From Algoriphagus sp. (GTDB taxonomy: Bacteria; Bacteroidota; Bacteroidia; Cytophagales; Cyclobacteriaceae): a stretch of 62,446 nucleotides of DNA. The DNA is taken from contig NZ_JAMWZB010000022.1 in NCBI RefSeq assembly GCF_024305035.1, positions 1 through 62,446 of the forward strand. Reading direction: 5' to 3'. The notes below the pieces were generated by a model. That model was not told the DNA's origin and did not search any database. It worked only from the letters and a program-made list of their open reading frames with translations. This document shows, one piece after another, positions 52,099 to 62,393 of this stretch. The translations under genes and the position numbers were made by a program. Numbering within the stretch: the first letter of the stretch is position 1; every line of letters starts with the position of its first letter.

Positions 52099-52794
52099 AT
52101 GATCAATAAAACTGTAAAAGATGCTCGCCAAGCCGTGTTGGATATTCCCAGTGGTGCATTTTTAATGATGGGAGGATTTGGACTTTCGGGAATACCGGAA
52201 AATTGCATCACAGCCCTACTCGAAAAACCCATTGATAATCTTACCATTGTCTCCAATAATGCGGGAGTAGATGATTTTGGGATCGGATTACTTTTGAAAA
52301 AGAAAATGGTCAAAAAAATGATTTCCAGCTATGTTGGGGAAAATGCAGAATTCGAGCGTCAATTGCTTAGCGGAGAATTGGAGGTTGATCTCATTCCTCA
52401 GGGTACCCTGGCTGAGCGTGTCCGTGCAGGTGGGGCCGGAATTCCCGCATTTTTTACTCCGGCAGGAGTAGGTACTGAAGTGGCAGAAGGCAAAGAGGTT
52501 AGGGAATTTGAAGGAAAAAAGTACTTGTTGGAATCTTGGCTAAGAGCTGATTTCTCCTTGGTCAAGGCTTGGAAGGGTGACACTGCGGGGAATTTGATTT
52601 ACAAAGGTACGGCCAGAAATTTCAACCCGATGATGGCAGCGGCCGGAAAGATTTGTATCGCCGAAGTAGAGGAATTAGTTCCTGCTGGCGAGTTGGACCC
52701 CAATCAAATCCATACCCCCGGCATCTATGTGCAACGGATTTTCCAGGGGAAAGATTACCAAAAGCGGATTGAACAGCGTACAATAACTCCATGA
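52099..52794 (+). CDS. scoA: 3-oxoacid CoA-transferase subunit A
   Basis: 231 residues. The N-terminal CoA-transferase motif is [20 protein letters not shown], with [37 protein letters not shown] and the C-terminal [13 protein letters not shown]. It moves CoA from succinyl-CoA to acetoacetate in ketone-body or branched-chain use. Subunit B follows 24 bp later. Confidence 0.95.
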   Translation: MINKTVKDARQAVLDIPSGAFLMMGGFGLSGIPENCITALLEKPIDNLTIVSNNAGVDDFGIGLLLKKKMVKKMISSYVGENAEFERQLLSGELEVDLIPQGTLAERVRAGGAGIPAFFTPAGVGTEVAEGKEVREFEGKKYLLESWLRADFSLVKAWKGDTAGNLIYKGTARNFNPMMAAAGKICIAEVEELVPAGELDPNQIHTPGIYVQRIFQGKDYQKRIEQRTITP

Positions 52795-52818
52795 TTTTTT
52801 CACCCAAACTAAAGTAAA

Positions 52819-53478
52819 ATGCTCACTAAGGAACAAATAGCCCAACGAATAGCCAAAGAAGTCAAGAACGGACAATACATTAATCTGGGAATTGGAATTC
52901 CCACTTTGGTTGCCAATTATATTCCAGATGACTTGGATATTGTTTTGCAATCTGAAAATGGACTGCTGGGGATTGGTCCATTTCCAACAGAAGAAACGAT
53001 CGACCCTGACTTGATTAATGCTGGAAAACAAACCATTACCCTAGTGAAGGGCTCTGCCCTTTTCAGTTCAGCGGAATCATTTGCAATGATTCGAGGCGGT
53101 CATATTCACTTAACAATCCTGGGAGCGATGGAGGTTTCCGAGAATGGAGATATTGCCAACTGGAAAATTCCTGGAAAAATGGTCAAAGGAATGGGAGGTG
53201 CAATGGATTTGGTGGCATCTGCCGAAAATATCATTGTGGCCATGCAGCATGTATCCCGAGATGGTTCTTCCAAACTTTTGCCTGAATGCACCCTGCCGAT
53301 AACCGGAATTCGCTGTGTGAAAAAAATTGTGACTGATTTGGCAGTGTTGGAAATTAATCCATCCGGAGGGGGTTTTGTATTAAAAGAACGGGCTCCGGGA
53401 GTAAGTGTGGAAGAAATCCGCGATAAAACCGCAGGTAAATTGCTAATCGAAGGAGAAATCCCTGAAATGACCCTCTAA
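52819..53478 (+). CDS. scoB: 3-oxoacid CoA-transferase subunit B
   Basis: 219 residues. The catalytic Glu46 is in LQSENGLLGIGP; NLGIGIPTLVANYI, MIRGGHIHLTILGAMEVS and MGGAMDLVASAE are family blocks. It forms a heterodimer/tetramer with subunit A. Confidence 0.95.
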   Translation: MLTKEQIAQRIAKEVKNGQYINLGIGIPTLVANYIPDDLDIVLQSENGLLGIGPFPTEETIDPDLINAGKQTITLVKGSALFSSAESFAMIRGGHIHLTILGAMEVSENGDIANWKIPGKMVKGMGGAMDLVASAENIIVAMQHVSRDGSSKLLPECTLPITGIRCVKKIVTDLAVLEINPSGGGFVLKERAPGVSVEEIRDKTAGKLLIEGEIPEMTL

Positions 53479-53537
53479 AGAATTCGATTTGGGGAACTGA
53501 GATGAAGTTCCGCAGGTTACACTGAAAATTTTCAAAA

Positions 53538-53876
53538 ATGAAAGAATCTGAAATTCAATTTAAAGTCCAGGTTGACCAAAACAACCTTCCCAAAAATATT
53601 ACCTGGAGTGCCACAGACAAAGAAGGTGAAGGACTTGAAAGCACAAAAAGCATCAGTCTAAATGTTTGGGATAATCTCAATCAAAGTACCCTACGCATTG
53701 ACCTTTGGACAGAGGAAATGTCGGTGGCAGAAATGAAGCGATTTTACATTGATGTGATCGGGGGAATGGCACAAACGATTTTGACCAGTACAGGTGATGA
53801 ATACATGTCCGAAGAAATGAAAGATCTCTGCGATCGATTGGTCAGGCATGTCAATGAAGAAAATGCAAAATCTTGA
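53538..53876 (+). CDS. gldC: Gliding motility protein GldC
   Basis: 112 residues. The sequence KESEIQFKVQVDQNNLPKNI at the start and the block IDVIGGMAQTILTSTGDEYM match GldC of gliding Bacteroidota. It is a small cytoplasmic protein linked to the gliding machinery and often present in non-gliding relatives. It is 59 bp from the CoA-transferase B gene and ends in a strong terminator. Confidence 0.92.
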   Translation: MKESEIQFKVQVDQNNLPKNITWSATDKEGEGLESTKSISLNVWDNLNQSTLRIDLWTEEMSVAEMKRFYIDVIGGMAQTILTSTGDEYMSEEMKDLCDRLVRHVNEENAKS

Positions 53877-53898
53877 CTTGATCTAAAACAAAAAAGGG

Positions 53899-53930
53899 AA
53901 GGATATGACCTCAATCATATCCTTTTTTTT
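53899..53930 (+). terminator. Terminator after gldC
   Basis: AAGGATATGA (53899-53908) pairs with TCATATCCTT (53915-53924), followed by a T-run to 53930. Confidence 0.9.
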
Positions 53931-54194
53931 ATGACCATATTTAACCTATCTTTTTTAGGATTTTTTAATAAATCCTAATTCCAAATCAATTTTCATCAAT
54001 AATTATTACTGATTTTTTAATTGTTTTCAGAAGCTTGGGTAAGTTTCCTTCGTCCCACCAAAAGTATCCCCGTTTTCTACCAATTTAAAATACTTTAAGT
54101 GCCTTGTTTATTCAGTTTTTCGCATAAATTTCGGCGGATATACAGGATCACCCTAGTTTCTGTAACGTAAATTTTATAAACCCTCAATTAGCCT

Positions 54195-57083
54195 ATGAGC
54201 ACATTTACTCAAAAAATCAGGAGTACAGTAGCAACGCTGACGCTGTTGGTTTCCTTGGGATGGTGTGGAGTTTTCGCCCAAACTACCACCATCTCAGGTA
54301 AAGTCATCGATGCGGATAACAAAGAAACATTAGTCGGAGTGAATATTATCGTGAAGGGAAAAGTAATTGGAACAATTACGGACCTGGACGGAAATTTCTC
54401 CCTAAAAGTCAATCAGGCTCCACCCTTTATCTTGGTTTTTTCCATGGTCGGATATGCCGCCAAAGAAGTGGAGATCACAAACCCAAACACCACTGGACTT
54501 AACCTCGAACTCAGCGAGCAAACCATGCTAGGACAGGAAGTAGTCATCTCTGCCTCACGGGTGGAGGAAAACATTCTTCAGTCCCCGGTTTCTATCGAAA
54601 AGATGGACGTACTGGCCATCAGGGAAACCCCTTCAGATACCTATTATAAAGCCATCGCTAACCTCAAAGGAGTAGATGTCACCAGCTCCTCTATCAATTT
54701 CCAAATTGTGAATGCTCGGGGATTTAATTCCACCGGTAATACCCGCTTCGTCCAATTGACAGATGGAATGGATACCCAAGCTCCCGCCTTGAACTTCCCG
54801 ATTGGTAATCTCAATGGCCCCTCTGAATTGGATGTGGAAAGCGTGGAATTTATCCCCGGTTCCGCATCGGCACTCTATGGCCCAAATGCATTTAACGGAA
54901 TTCTGCTCGTGAACAGCAAAAGTCCGTTTGAGTATCAAGGATTCAGTGCTTTTTATAAGCAGGGCTTCAACCACTTTGGAGGGCAGAATGGAGAACCCAG
55001 CAGTCCTCAGCCGATGTTTGAAGGTTCCATCCGATATGCCAAAGCGTTTAATAATAAATTTGCTTTTAAGCTGAATGCTTCATTTATGGAAGCAACCGAT
55101 TGGTACGGCACCGATCAGACTGATTTAAATCCAAGCTTACAAGGAGAACTCCCCTTCAATCCCGGCGCTAACCGAGTTCATGTCTTCGGTGACGAAGTAG
55201 CCAATAACATTGGATTACTAAGAAATGTAGGAGCAATTCAAGCTGCCGCCAACCAATTGGGCTTAGGAGGATATATTAATAGCATTCCTGATCAGATTGT
55301 TTCTAGAACAGGCTATGACGAACGTCATTTAGTGGACTACGGTGCTAAAAACTATAAGTTCAATACTGGATTCCACTATCGCATCAACGATCGCTCCGAA
55401 TTATCCTATACGCTAAACTATGGATCCGGAACCTCTGTCTATACCGGAGCCCAACGGTATTCGTTGAGAAATTTTGAAATTAGCCAGCATAAACTTGAGT
55501 TGCGCGGGGATAATTACTTTTTGAGAGCATACACTACCCGAGAAAATTCTGGTGACTCCTACATCGCAGATTTGACCGGCGTGAATATCAACGAAAAATG
55601 GAAGAGTAACACCAATTGGTTTGGGGAATATACCATCGCTTACATGGCTGCGCTGGCCCAACAGGGAGTGGCTCCCGGAGCATTCGGATCTCCACAGCAG
55701 CAAGCCAATGCGCACGGTTTTGCCAGAGGCGCAGCTGATACGGGTCGGATTATGCCCGGTACCCCTGAATTTGAACAGGCGTCGAGAGAGGTCAGAGCTG
55801 GGTTCATTCCTGCCGGATCACTGTTCAATGATCAATCCAGAATGTATATGTCAGAAGGTCAGTATGATTTCAAAAATGAAATTGATTTTATTGACCTTCA
55901 GGTCGGTGGATCCTACCGAGTCTATGAATTGCGGTCCAATGGGACCATATTCGCCGATGTAGAGGGAAATGATATCACGATCTCAGAATATGGAGCTTTT
56001 GCTCAGGCAGGAAAAAAGGTACTCAATGAGCAGTTGAAATTAACTGGTTCGCTTCGATACGATAAAAATGAAAACTTTGAGGGGCAATTCAGTCCCCGGA
56101 TTTCTGGTGTGTTCACTCAGAACAATCACAATTTCAGGTTATCCTATCAAACCGGTTTTCGAATGCCCACTACGCAAGGACAGCACATTGATTTGAATGT
56201 GGTTTCTGCACGGCTCATCGGCGGTTTACCCTTTTACAGAGAGAAATACGACATCTTCACCAATGCCTTTACGCTTGCCTCGGTCGAAGAATATGTGGCC
56301 CGAGTAGGTTCGGGATTGAGCCCGGTTGATCCAGCGGCTACTTCAGCATTAAAGCCAGCCAGTGAAGAAGATTTTCCGGCTTTAAGACCTGAGCAAGTCC
56401 GATCCATTGAAATCGGCTATAAGAGTTTGCTCAACTCTAACAATATTTTGGTTGATTTTGCCTATTACTACAATATCTACAGTGATTTTATCACCCAAAA
56501 TGCAGTAAGAAAGGCTCCTGGACCCATATTCCCAGTTCCTGCTAACGGAGACCAACTGGCAATCAATGCGGTCAATGCTCCTTCCCTACTTACCCCAATT
56601 ACGACACCGGGGAATGAGAACACCTTTCAAACCTATACCAATTTTACCGGATCAAACGTGAGAGCCCATGGGGCAGCATTGGGACTTACGTTCAACCTTC
56701 CAAAAAACTTTGTCCTTTCGGGAAATTACAATTTCAACAAACTGCTGACCGCACCTTCCGAAGGTTTTTTGAATGATTTCAATACGCCTGAACATAAAGG
56801 AAACCTCACTTTTGGCAATCGAAAGGTTACCGATAATTTGGGCTTTAATGTAGCGCTGCGAACCCAATCGGCATTCCGATGGGAATCCTCTTTTGCAAGA
56901 GGAGATGTGCCTGCAGTGACTACGGTAGATGCTCAGATCAGCTATCGAGTTTCTTCAATGAAGTCAATCTTTAAATTGGGGGGATCAAATATCCTCAATA
57001 ATCGATACTTCCTCAATTTCGGAGGTCCTACCATTGGATCTATTTATTACTTATCGATCACGTTTGATGAGTTGTTTAGATAA
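54195..57083 (+). CDS. TonB-dependent outer-membrane receptor
   Basis: 962 residues. A signal peptide ends at VFAQ; a carboxypeptidase-D regulatory-like domain (ISGKVIDADNKETLVGVN, ~30-115) precedes the plug (LKGVDVTSSSINFQIVNARGFNS and SVEFIPGSASALYGPNAFNG, ~125-270) and the beta-barrel (~290-962), which ends SITFDELFR with a terminal aromatic-Arg. It is not a SusC-type protein with a SusD partner; instead it is paired 12 bp upstream of an SGNH-type lipoprotein. The ligand is unknown. A 264-bp region before it carries a poor -33/-7-like element (54105-54133). Confidence 0.93.
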   Translation: MSTFTQKIRSTVATLTLLVSLGWCGVFAQTTTISGKVIDADNKETLVGVNIIVKGKVIGTITDLDGNFSLKVNQAPPFILVFSMVGYAAKEVEITNPNTTGLNLELSEQTMLGQEVVISASRVEENILQSPVSIEKMDVLAIRETPSDTYYKAIANLKGVDVTSSSINFQIVNARGFNSTGNTRFVQLTDGMDTQAPALNFPIGNLNGPSELDVESVEFIPGSASALYGPNAFNGILLVNSKSPFEYQGFSAFYKQGFNHFGGQNGEPSSPQPMFEGSIRYAKAFNNKFAFKLNASFMEATDWYGTDQTDLNPSLQGELPFNPGANRVHVFGDEVANNIGLLRNVGAIQAAANQLGLGGYINSIPDQIVSRTGYDERHLVDYGAKNYKFNTGFHYRINDRSELSYTLNYGSGTSVYTGAQRYSLRNFEISQHKLELRGDNYFLRAYTTRENSGDSYIADLTGVNINEKWKSNTNWFGEYTIAYMAALAQQGVAPGAFGSPQQQANAHGFARGAADTGRIMPGTPEFEQASREVRAGFIPAGSLFNDQSRMYMSEGQYDFKNEIDFIDLQVGGSYRVYELRSNGTIFADVEGNDITISEYGAFAQAGKKVLNEQLKLTGSLRYDKNENFEGQFSPRISGVFTQNNHNFRLSYQTGFRMPTTQGQHIDLNVVSARLIGGLPFYREKYDIFTNAFTLASVEEYVARVGSGLSPVDPAATSALKPASEEDFPALRPEQVRSIEIGYKSLLNSNNILVDFAYYYNIYSDFITQNAVRKAPGPIFPVPANGDQLAINAVNAPSLLTPITTPGNENTFQTYTNFTGSNVRAHGAALGLTFNLPKNFVLSGNYNFNKLLTAPSEGFLNDFNTPEHKGNLTFGNRKVTDNLGFNVALRTQSAFRWESSFARGDVPAVTTVDAQISYRVSSMKSIFKLGGSNILNNRYFLNFGGPTIGSIYYLSITFDELFR

Positions 57084-57095
57084 AATTTCCAACCT

Positions 57096-58562
57096 ATGAA
57101 AAATCTCAAAAATTATATCTCACGGATTGCCCTATTCACCGTGGCTACCGCCTGTACCTATGAATTCCCTGAAACTCCCCTGGTAGAACCCACCTCAGGA
57201 ACTGCTGACTTCAGTAAAATGATCGTATTAGGCGACGGAATCGCAGCTGGATTTATGGACGGAGCTTTATACAACAGGGGGCAACGCAATTCCTTTGCCG
57301 TCCAACTCGCCGAACAAATGAAAGCAATCAACGGGGGAGAATTTACTATTCCTGATATCAATTCTGAAAATGGGTTCTTCGGTTTTGGTCCCAATAATAT
57401 CCCATTGGGAAGATTAATCCTTCGAACCTCCAATGGCACTACTGCTCCAGCCCCTATTGGATCCGGGGAGCTACCCGCTCCATTTACGGGTGATAAGACC
57501 GTTTTGAACAATTTCTCTGTACCCAATTTAACTTTGGGATTGGCCTTGATTCCTCAAACAGGAGGTCCTAATGTGCCTCAAAACCTTGCTTATAATCCTC
57601 TTTATGCACGATTTGCTTCAAACCCAGGAACCTCTACCCCGCTTGGTGATGCGGCAGCAGCTTTGGCTAATGGAGGTACCTTCTTCACCCTTTGGTTAGG
57701 AAGTAGTGATGTATTAGGCTATGCCATCAGTGGTGCTTCAAATCCCTCAATTCTAACCGCTGAAGAAGAGTTTACAGGACGATTTACCGCAATTCTTGGA
57801 ACCCTGTTACAGGCCTCTCCAGAAGCTAAAGGAGCAGTAGCTAATATTCCAAATTTGAATGTATTGCCTTACTTCAATCTCGTTCCTTGGAATGCCTTAC
57901 CTTTGGATGAACAAACGGCAACTTTTGTCAACAGTAATTTTGCCCAATACAATGGAGGACTTGTGCAATTGGAGGCGATGGGAGCAATTTCGGCGGAAGA
58001 AAGAGCTTTGAGGACAATCGAATTTCAGGCTGGCCTAAATGGCTTTTTGATCACTGATGAAGCATTAACCGATCTTACTCAATTTGGCTTGCCTTCCATT
58101 CGTCAAAGCAACAGTTCCGATAAAGCAACCCTTACCCTATCCCAAGCCCTGGGACAACCGGTAAATGACAATCCACAAGCCATCCGAGGAGTAAGTTTTC
58201 CGGTTGAAGATTCTTTTGTATTGACTCCCAGTGAACAAACCCAAATTCAAAACTCCATAGAGGCCTTCAATAGCATCATTAATGTCGCAGTCCAGAATAA
58301 TTCAGATCGTTTGGTTTTAGTCGATGTGAATGACCTGCTTGATCGCGTACTTGCCGGACAAGTGAATGCAGGAGGGCAAGCCTTAACCGCCAGCATTGTG
58401 CCCCCAAATGGAGGTTTCTCAGTGGATGGAATTCATCCAAATGGACGAGCGCATGCATTTGTTACCAACGAATTTATCCAAGCAATCAACGCCAAATGGG
58501 GATCCACCATCCCCCTACTCAACCCCAATTCCGTGGTAGGAAATGATCTTCCGATTCAATAA
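57096..58562 (+). CDS. SGNH/GDSL-hydrolase-like lipoprotein lacking the nucleophile Ser
   Basis: 488 residues. The N-terminus fits a lipoprotein signal with Cys in TVATACTYE. The SGNH block I reads VLGDGIAAGFMDGALYNRGQ; related Bacteroidota proteins have GNSLTAG or GDS here, so the catalytic Ser is Gly (checked at the codon level). The C-terminal catalytic Asp-His block is kept (SVDGIHPNGRAHA). It may be a binding protein rather than an esterase, or use another residue. It is probably co-transcribed with the TonB receptor 12 bp upstream and ends at an 18-bp perfect hairpin. Confidence 0.85.
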   Translation: MKNLKNYISRIALFTVATACTYEFPETPLVEPTSGTADFSKMIVLGDGIAAGFMDGALYNRGQRNSFAVQLAEQMKAINGGEFTIPDINSENGFFGFGPNNIPLGRLILRTSNGTTAPAPIGSGELPAPFTGDKTVLNNFSVPNLTLGLALIPQTGGPNVPQNLAYNPLYARFASNPGTSTPLGDAAAALANGGTFFTLWLGSSDVLGYAISGASNPSILTAEEEFTGRFTAILGTLLQASPEAKGAVANIPNLNVLPYFNLVPWNALPLDEQTATFVNSNFAQYNGGLVQLEAMGAISAEERALRTIEFQAGLNGFLITDEALTDLTQFGLPSIRQSNSSDKATLTLSQALGQPVNDNPQAIRGVSFPVEDSFVLTPSEQTQIQNSIEAFNSIINVAVQNNSDRLVLVDVNDLLDRVLAGQVNAGGQALTASIVPPNGGFSVDGIHPNGRAHAFVTNEFIQAINAKWGSTIPLLNPNSVVGNDLPIQ

Positions 58563-58581
58563 TTAAAATGACCACCAATCT

Positions 58582-58620
58582 TAAAAGAGAAAGCCACTCC
58601 ATGAGTGGCTTTCTCTTTTA
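58582..58620. terminator. Perfect 18-bp bidirectional terminator
   Basis: TAAAAGAGAAAGCCACTC (58582-58599) pairs without mismatch with 58603-58620 around a 3-base loop. An A-run on one side and a T-run on the other serve both convergent genes. Confidence 0.93.
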
Positions 58621-58643
58621 CACTTTCCATCTTTTTTACTGGC

Positions 58644-61600
58644 TTAATGTTCTTCGGCCAGCGTACTGAGAAAGCTCACCAAATCCCGAATTTCACGTTT
58701 GCTCAGCCTTCCAGCGAGCGTAGGCATACTGGAAGCTGCAATTTTCTTTTCCGTAATTTCCGAACTTTTATAAGCCTTTTCCGGATCGGAACCGACTTTT
58801 ACGGTCACCGAATCCTCATTTTCTTCCATCAAAGTTCCATTAACTTGTTCTCCGTTTTCCAACTTGAGGCTGACAAACCCATATCCCGGAGCAAGTCTGG
58901 CACTGGGATCAACCAAGGCAATCAAAAGTTCCTTCCGACTCAATTTTTTAGCCACTCCATTCAGCCTTGGTCCTGCATTCCCTCCCATATCATCATAGGC
59001 ATGGCAGCGAATACATTGCGCAGTTTGATTTTGAAAAAAGATACTTCTTCCTGCCCGAACACTGCCCTCTGCCAGCGCTCCTTCATATTTCTTCCATTCC
59101 TGGTCCCCAGCTTTTTGAGCTAATAGCTCTTCAAATTTGGCTTGAAGTTCTTCCGAACCGGTTTTTTCCAAAGCTTCTTCCAACTCTATCCAGGTAGCGG
59201 ATGGCAAATTGCCACTTTCAAAATCAGCAAAAATGGATTCCCATTCCGAAAGTTGGCCCGACCCTTCCACATCTCCAAGACTCAATAGGGCCCGTTGTTT
59301 CTCAGGATTGGTTCGCTTTTGTATGATATCCATGAGTAGCGTGACTTTTTGTTCCTTTGGTAAGCTAGTTTCCGAAAGCAATGCCAATCCCCCTACACGG
59401 ACCTGCTGATTTGAATCATTCATCGCAGAGGTGATCGCATCACCCAAATTTTCAGCATTCATCGTTTTCAAGGCCTGTAATGCCTCAACTTTTACCTCGG
59501 CATTGGGGTCTGTTTTCACCTGGGTTAAGAGCTGGTCTGATGCATTGATTGCCTTGAGTTTTCCTAAAGATTTTGCAGCAGCTTTCCGGATTTCAGCATT
59601 TCCATTGGAAAGTGCCGCAGTCAAACCGGGCAGGCTTCTATCCCGGATAAGACTTCCGTCGCGCTCCACAGGACCACGATACCGTCCATCTACCCGATCC
59701 ACCACAGAAGGATTGCTCCAAGTACCAATTATAGCCAATGCCTCCAATTTCATTGCTTCCGGAACTTGAGCTTTGGCCATAAAAGCCAACACTTCATTGA
59801 GCTGCTGTTCACCCCCTAATCGCTGGTTTGCACTAAGTATTCTTCTCATCAAAGGCTCGTTGGTAAACCGAGTGGTATTCAAAAGGCCCGCCAGCTGAGG
59901 CATTGCACCTGCTACTGAAAAATCATCGTGAATCGCTCTAGCGGCTTCAGTGACAATTAATTCATTTTCATCATGGAGAAATTTGGCCAATTCTGGGCTT
60001 TCCAATCTCCTCAAGGCAATCACCGCTCCCATTCGAACGGCCGGGGATTCATGTTCGGAGAGATTTCCTAACTTGGATTGATCCCCTATACGAGCCAGTG
60101 CCAAACTTGCCGCATGACGCAAATAGGCATCTTGGTCATTGTTTTCAGCCAGCAAATCGATCAAGGCCTCTGTAGCTTTCGCTTCACCTGTTCTTCCTAA
60201 GGCCTCAGCGGCAAAAAACTGAACTCGGGCATGATCATCGGATAAATTTTCAATTAATGCATCGCCAGCCTTGGCATAGCGAATATCTCCAAGCCATTTG
60301 GCTGCTTGAGCACGAATTTCAGGATCCTTGTCGTTTAAATAAGAAACCAAAGCATCTGCATCATTGATGTCATCCATCCGCGCAATTTGGCTAATGCCTA
60401 CAATGGAATGAATTCGGGCAAATAAATTTTTTTCATCAGCCAATACTTCCTTAAAAATTTCCAATCCTTCTTTTTTTCGTTTGGCCAATTCAAATTGTCC
60501 TTTTCTGCGAACTCGGAGGTCCTCATGGTAAAGTTTCGACTTCAGGTCTGCAGGGGATAAACTCGAATAATCGGCTTTCAGCTCCTGCTCGGAATTAGTC
60601 TGCAATTCCCAACCCTGGGCTTGCTCATCTTCTAGTTTCCAGATCCGTCCATAGTTTTTGGTGCCCCAACCATCCACCCAATCGGCAAAGTAAAGCTTGC
60701 CGTCGGGCCCGAAATCCATTCCGGTAGGTAACACTCCTGAAATAATCCGCTCAGTTGACTTGAGTTCAAAACTTGCTCCTTTGGGTTCAAGGGTAAATGC
60801 ATGGATTCCCGAGTTAGCGGCATTTCCCACGAATTCAACAATAAAAAAATGATCCTTCCACTGTGGTCCCAGACCGGATCCAGGGTTATAGACCATTCCG
60901 GTAGGGCCAGAAACATAGTTGGCAATCGGCGGGGTTATAAAAGCGGCCTGCTCTTCCCATCGTGGAGTAAAGAGCTTTTCGTCCATCCAAACTTTGTAGG
61001 TATTGTTATCCGGGTCCCGGTATTTTCCAAATTGCCAATTGATTCTCCAGCCCGAATCTGAGCCATTGGTCAGATAGACTAAACGTTCTTTTTCTCCTGC
61101 ATGATCTCCATCATTATCCACAGAAATCAAATTATTGTAAGCGTCAAAGACAAACTCATGGGTATTTCTCACCCCCATGGCATAAATTTCAAAATCGGAA
61201 CCGTCTGGATTCGCTCGTGCGATAACCCCTCTATTGGGGTATTTCCAGGCTTTTCCATCTGGTCCCTTGCCATTGAATCCGATATCACCGATTCCCCAAT
61301 ACACACGACCATCCGGTCCCATTTCCAAGCCAGACATGCCATGAGCTCCAAATCCAATATGAATTCCATAGCCATGTGAAATGGATTCTTTATGGTCCAT
61401 AACCCCATCCCCATTCCTATCTTCCAGTCTCCACATATCAGGGCCAACCCCTACAAACAGGGCATCCTCTCCCATCATCACCGCACCGGCCACATCAGTG
61501 ACTTCGTCATTGAAATCTTCCACAACGAGCTGTGAAAAATCCGCAAGTCCATCGCCATCCGTATCGCGAAGCTTAAATATTTGCTCCTTTTCTACGGTCA

Positions 61601-62045
61601 TATCCCGCCAATCATGCGAACCGTCTCCATTTAAGTCTGCTAGCCAGGTATTAAATTGGCTTCGTTCAGCAGAAAGTTCAGATCGAAGAAATTCCCGTTT
61701 ATCCTCAATACTTTGAAGACTGATGGAACGAATTTCCCAATCCTGGTGTCCTCGAATATCAAATTCGGAGTTTTTCTGCCGATTGGTCCGGGAATAAAAA
61801 AGATCTCCTTGATCGGTTATGTGGATGGAAATCGGATCGTAAACCAGGGAATCCACTCCCCAGGCAGATAATTTTAACCCCGGTTTTAAGACCGGATTAA
61901 TTTGCGAGCGGGCGTTTTCGGCCTGTTCTTCTAACTCAGATTTTTCAAAGGTTTTGATTCGGAGGTCCGTCGGTTCATTCTGGCAGGATAAAAGCGAAAA
62001 TGCCAGAATTGCTACAGGAATGCAGCTAATTTTAGGAAGGTGCAT
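58644..62045 (-). CDS. Large membrane-anchored dehydrogenase-like lipoprotein with HEAT repeats and c-type heme
   Basis: 1133 residues from the ATG at 62045, giving a lipoprotein signal with Cys in FSLLSCQNE; the frame continues 8 codons upstream. A ~400-residue propeller of the PQQ-type/sugar-dehydrogenase kind (DGRVYWGIGDIGFNG, PTGMDFGPDGKLYFADWVDGWG) follows. Then come HEAT repeats (~520-930; DPEIRAQAAKWLGDIRYAKAGD) and a C-terminal cytochrome c domain with the heme motif CIRCH at 1011-1015, ending MPTLAGRLSKREIRDLVSFLSTLAE with an axial Met. The layout is that of PVC-type heme-binding dehydrogenases. The role is likely oxidation of a sugar or alcohol, passing electrons to the heme domain. 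The substrate is unknown. Confidence 0.93.
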   Translation of the reverse strand: MHLPKISCIPVAILAFSLLSCQNEPTDLRIKTFEKSELEEQAENARSQINPVLKPGLKLSAWGVDSLVYDPISIHITDQGDLFYSRTNRQKNSEFDIRGHQDWEIRSISLQSIEDKREFLRSELSAERSQFNTWLADLNGDGSHDWRDMTVEKEQIFKLRDTDGDGLADFSQLVVEDFNDEVTDVAGAVMMGEDALFVGVGPDMWRLEDRNGDGVMDHKESISHGYGIHIGFGAHGMSGLEMGPDGRVYWGIGDIGFNGKGPDGKAWKYPNRGVIARANPDGSDFEIYAMGVRNTHEFVFDAYNNLISVDNDGDHAGEKERLVYLTNGSDSGWRINWQFGKYRDPDNNTYKVWMDEKLFTPRWEEQAAFITPPIANYVSGPTGMVYNPGSGLGPQWKDHFFIVEFVGNAANSGIHAFTLEPKGASFELKSTERIISGVLPTGMDFGPDGKLYFADWVDGWGTKNYGRIWKLEDEQAQGWELQTNSEQELKADYSSLSPADLKSKLYHEDLRVRRKGQFELAKRKKEGLEIFKEVLADEKNLFARIHSIVGISQIARMDDINDADALVSYLNDKDPEIRAQAAKWLGDIRYAKAGDALIENLSDDHARVQFFAAEALGRTGEAKATEALIDLLAENNDQDAYLRHAASLALARIGDQSKLGNLSEHESPAVRMGAVIALRRLESPELAKFLHDENELIVTEAARAIHDDFSVAGAMPQLAGLLNTTRFTNEPLMRRILSANQRLGGEQQLNEVLAFMAKAQVPEAMKLEALAIIGTWSNPSVVDRVDGRYRGPVERDGSLIRDRSLPGLTAALSNGNAEIRKAAAKSLGKLKAINASDQLLTQVKTDPNAEVKVEALQALKTMNAENLGDAITSAMNDSNQQVRVGGLALLSETSLPKEQKVTLLMDIIQKRTNPEKQRALLSLGDVEGSGQLSEWESIFADFESGNLPSATWIELEEALEKTGSEELQAKFEELLAQKAGDQEWKKYEGALAEGSVRAGRSIFFQNQTAQCIRCHAYDDMGGNAGPRLNGVAKKLSRKELLIALVDPSARLAPGYGFVSLKLENGEQVNGTLMEENEDSVTVKVGSDPEKAYKSSEITEKKIAASSMPTLAGRLSKREIRDLVSFLSTLAEEH

Positions 62046-62140
62046 AGGTTTTTGAGGGTATTGTTTCAATTGGCAAAATAACCATTTTTAAAAAAGTCTT
62101 AAACCCATTCATATAAATCAAAAAATCAACCTAGCTTAAA

Positions 62141-62174
62141 AACAAAAATCCCGACCAGAAGCCGGGATTTTGTT
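62141..62174 (-). terminator. Terminator downstream of the tRNA-Glu genes
   Basis: AACAAAAATCCCG pairs with CGGGATTTTGTT (one extra A), loop ACCAGAAGC. It lies between the tRNA genes and the heme-lipoprotein start; on the - strand the T-rich arm is followed by T-rich sequence. Confidence 0.75.
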
Positions 62175-62240
62175 CACTTTAACCACTAACAACCATAAAA
62201 CAAAAATGACCTTGAACAGTCGAATTGACTGCTCATTGAG

Positions 62241-62312
62241 TAGTCCGTACGGGAATCGAACCCGTGTTTCATCCGTGAAAGGGATGCGTCCTAACCCCTA
62301 GACGAACGGACC
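62241..62312 (-). tRNA. tRNA-Glu (anticodon TTC)
   Basis: 72 bases on the - strand. The acceptor stem GGTCCGT pairs with ACGGACT (one G-U); the anticodon loop is CTTTCAC, anticodon TTC, and the T arm has GGTTCGATTCC. The CCA end is not encoded. Confidence 0.97.
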
Positions 62313-62393
62313 ATGGGGTACTAAAAATCATTTCAAAACAGCTTTAACTCATTAGGTACGTTTACCTAAGTTGGGCTAAATCTTTGAACTAAG

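Noticed and set aside
54105..54133. Promoter of the TonB receptor gene (TTG, 18-bp spacer, TAAATTTC)
   Set aside because: The spacer is short and the -7 element ends in C; too weak to list as a feature.
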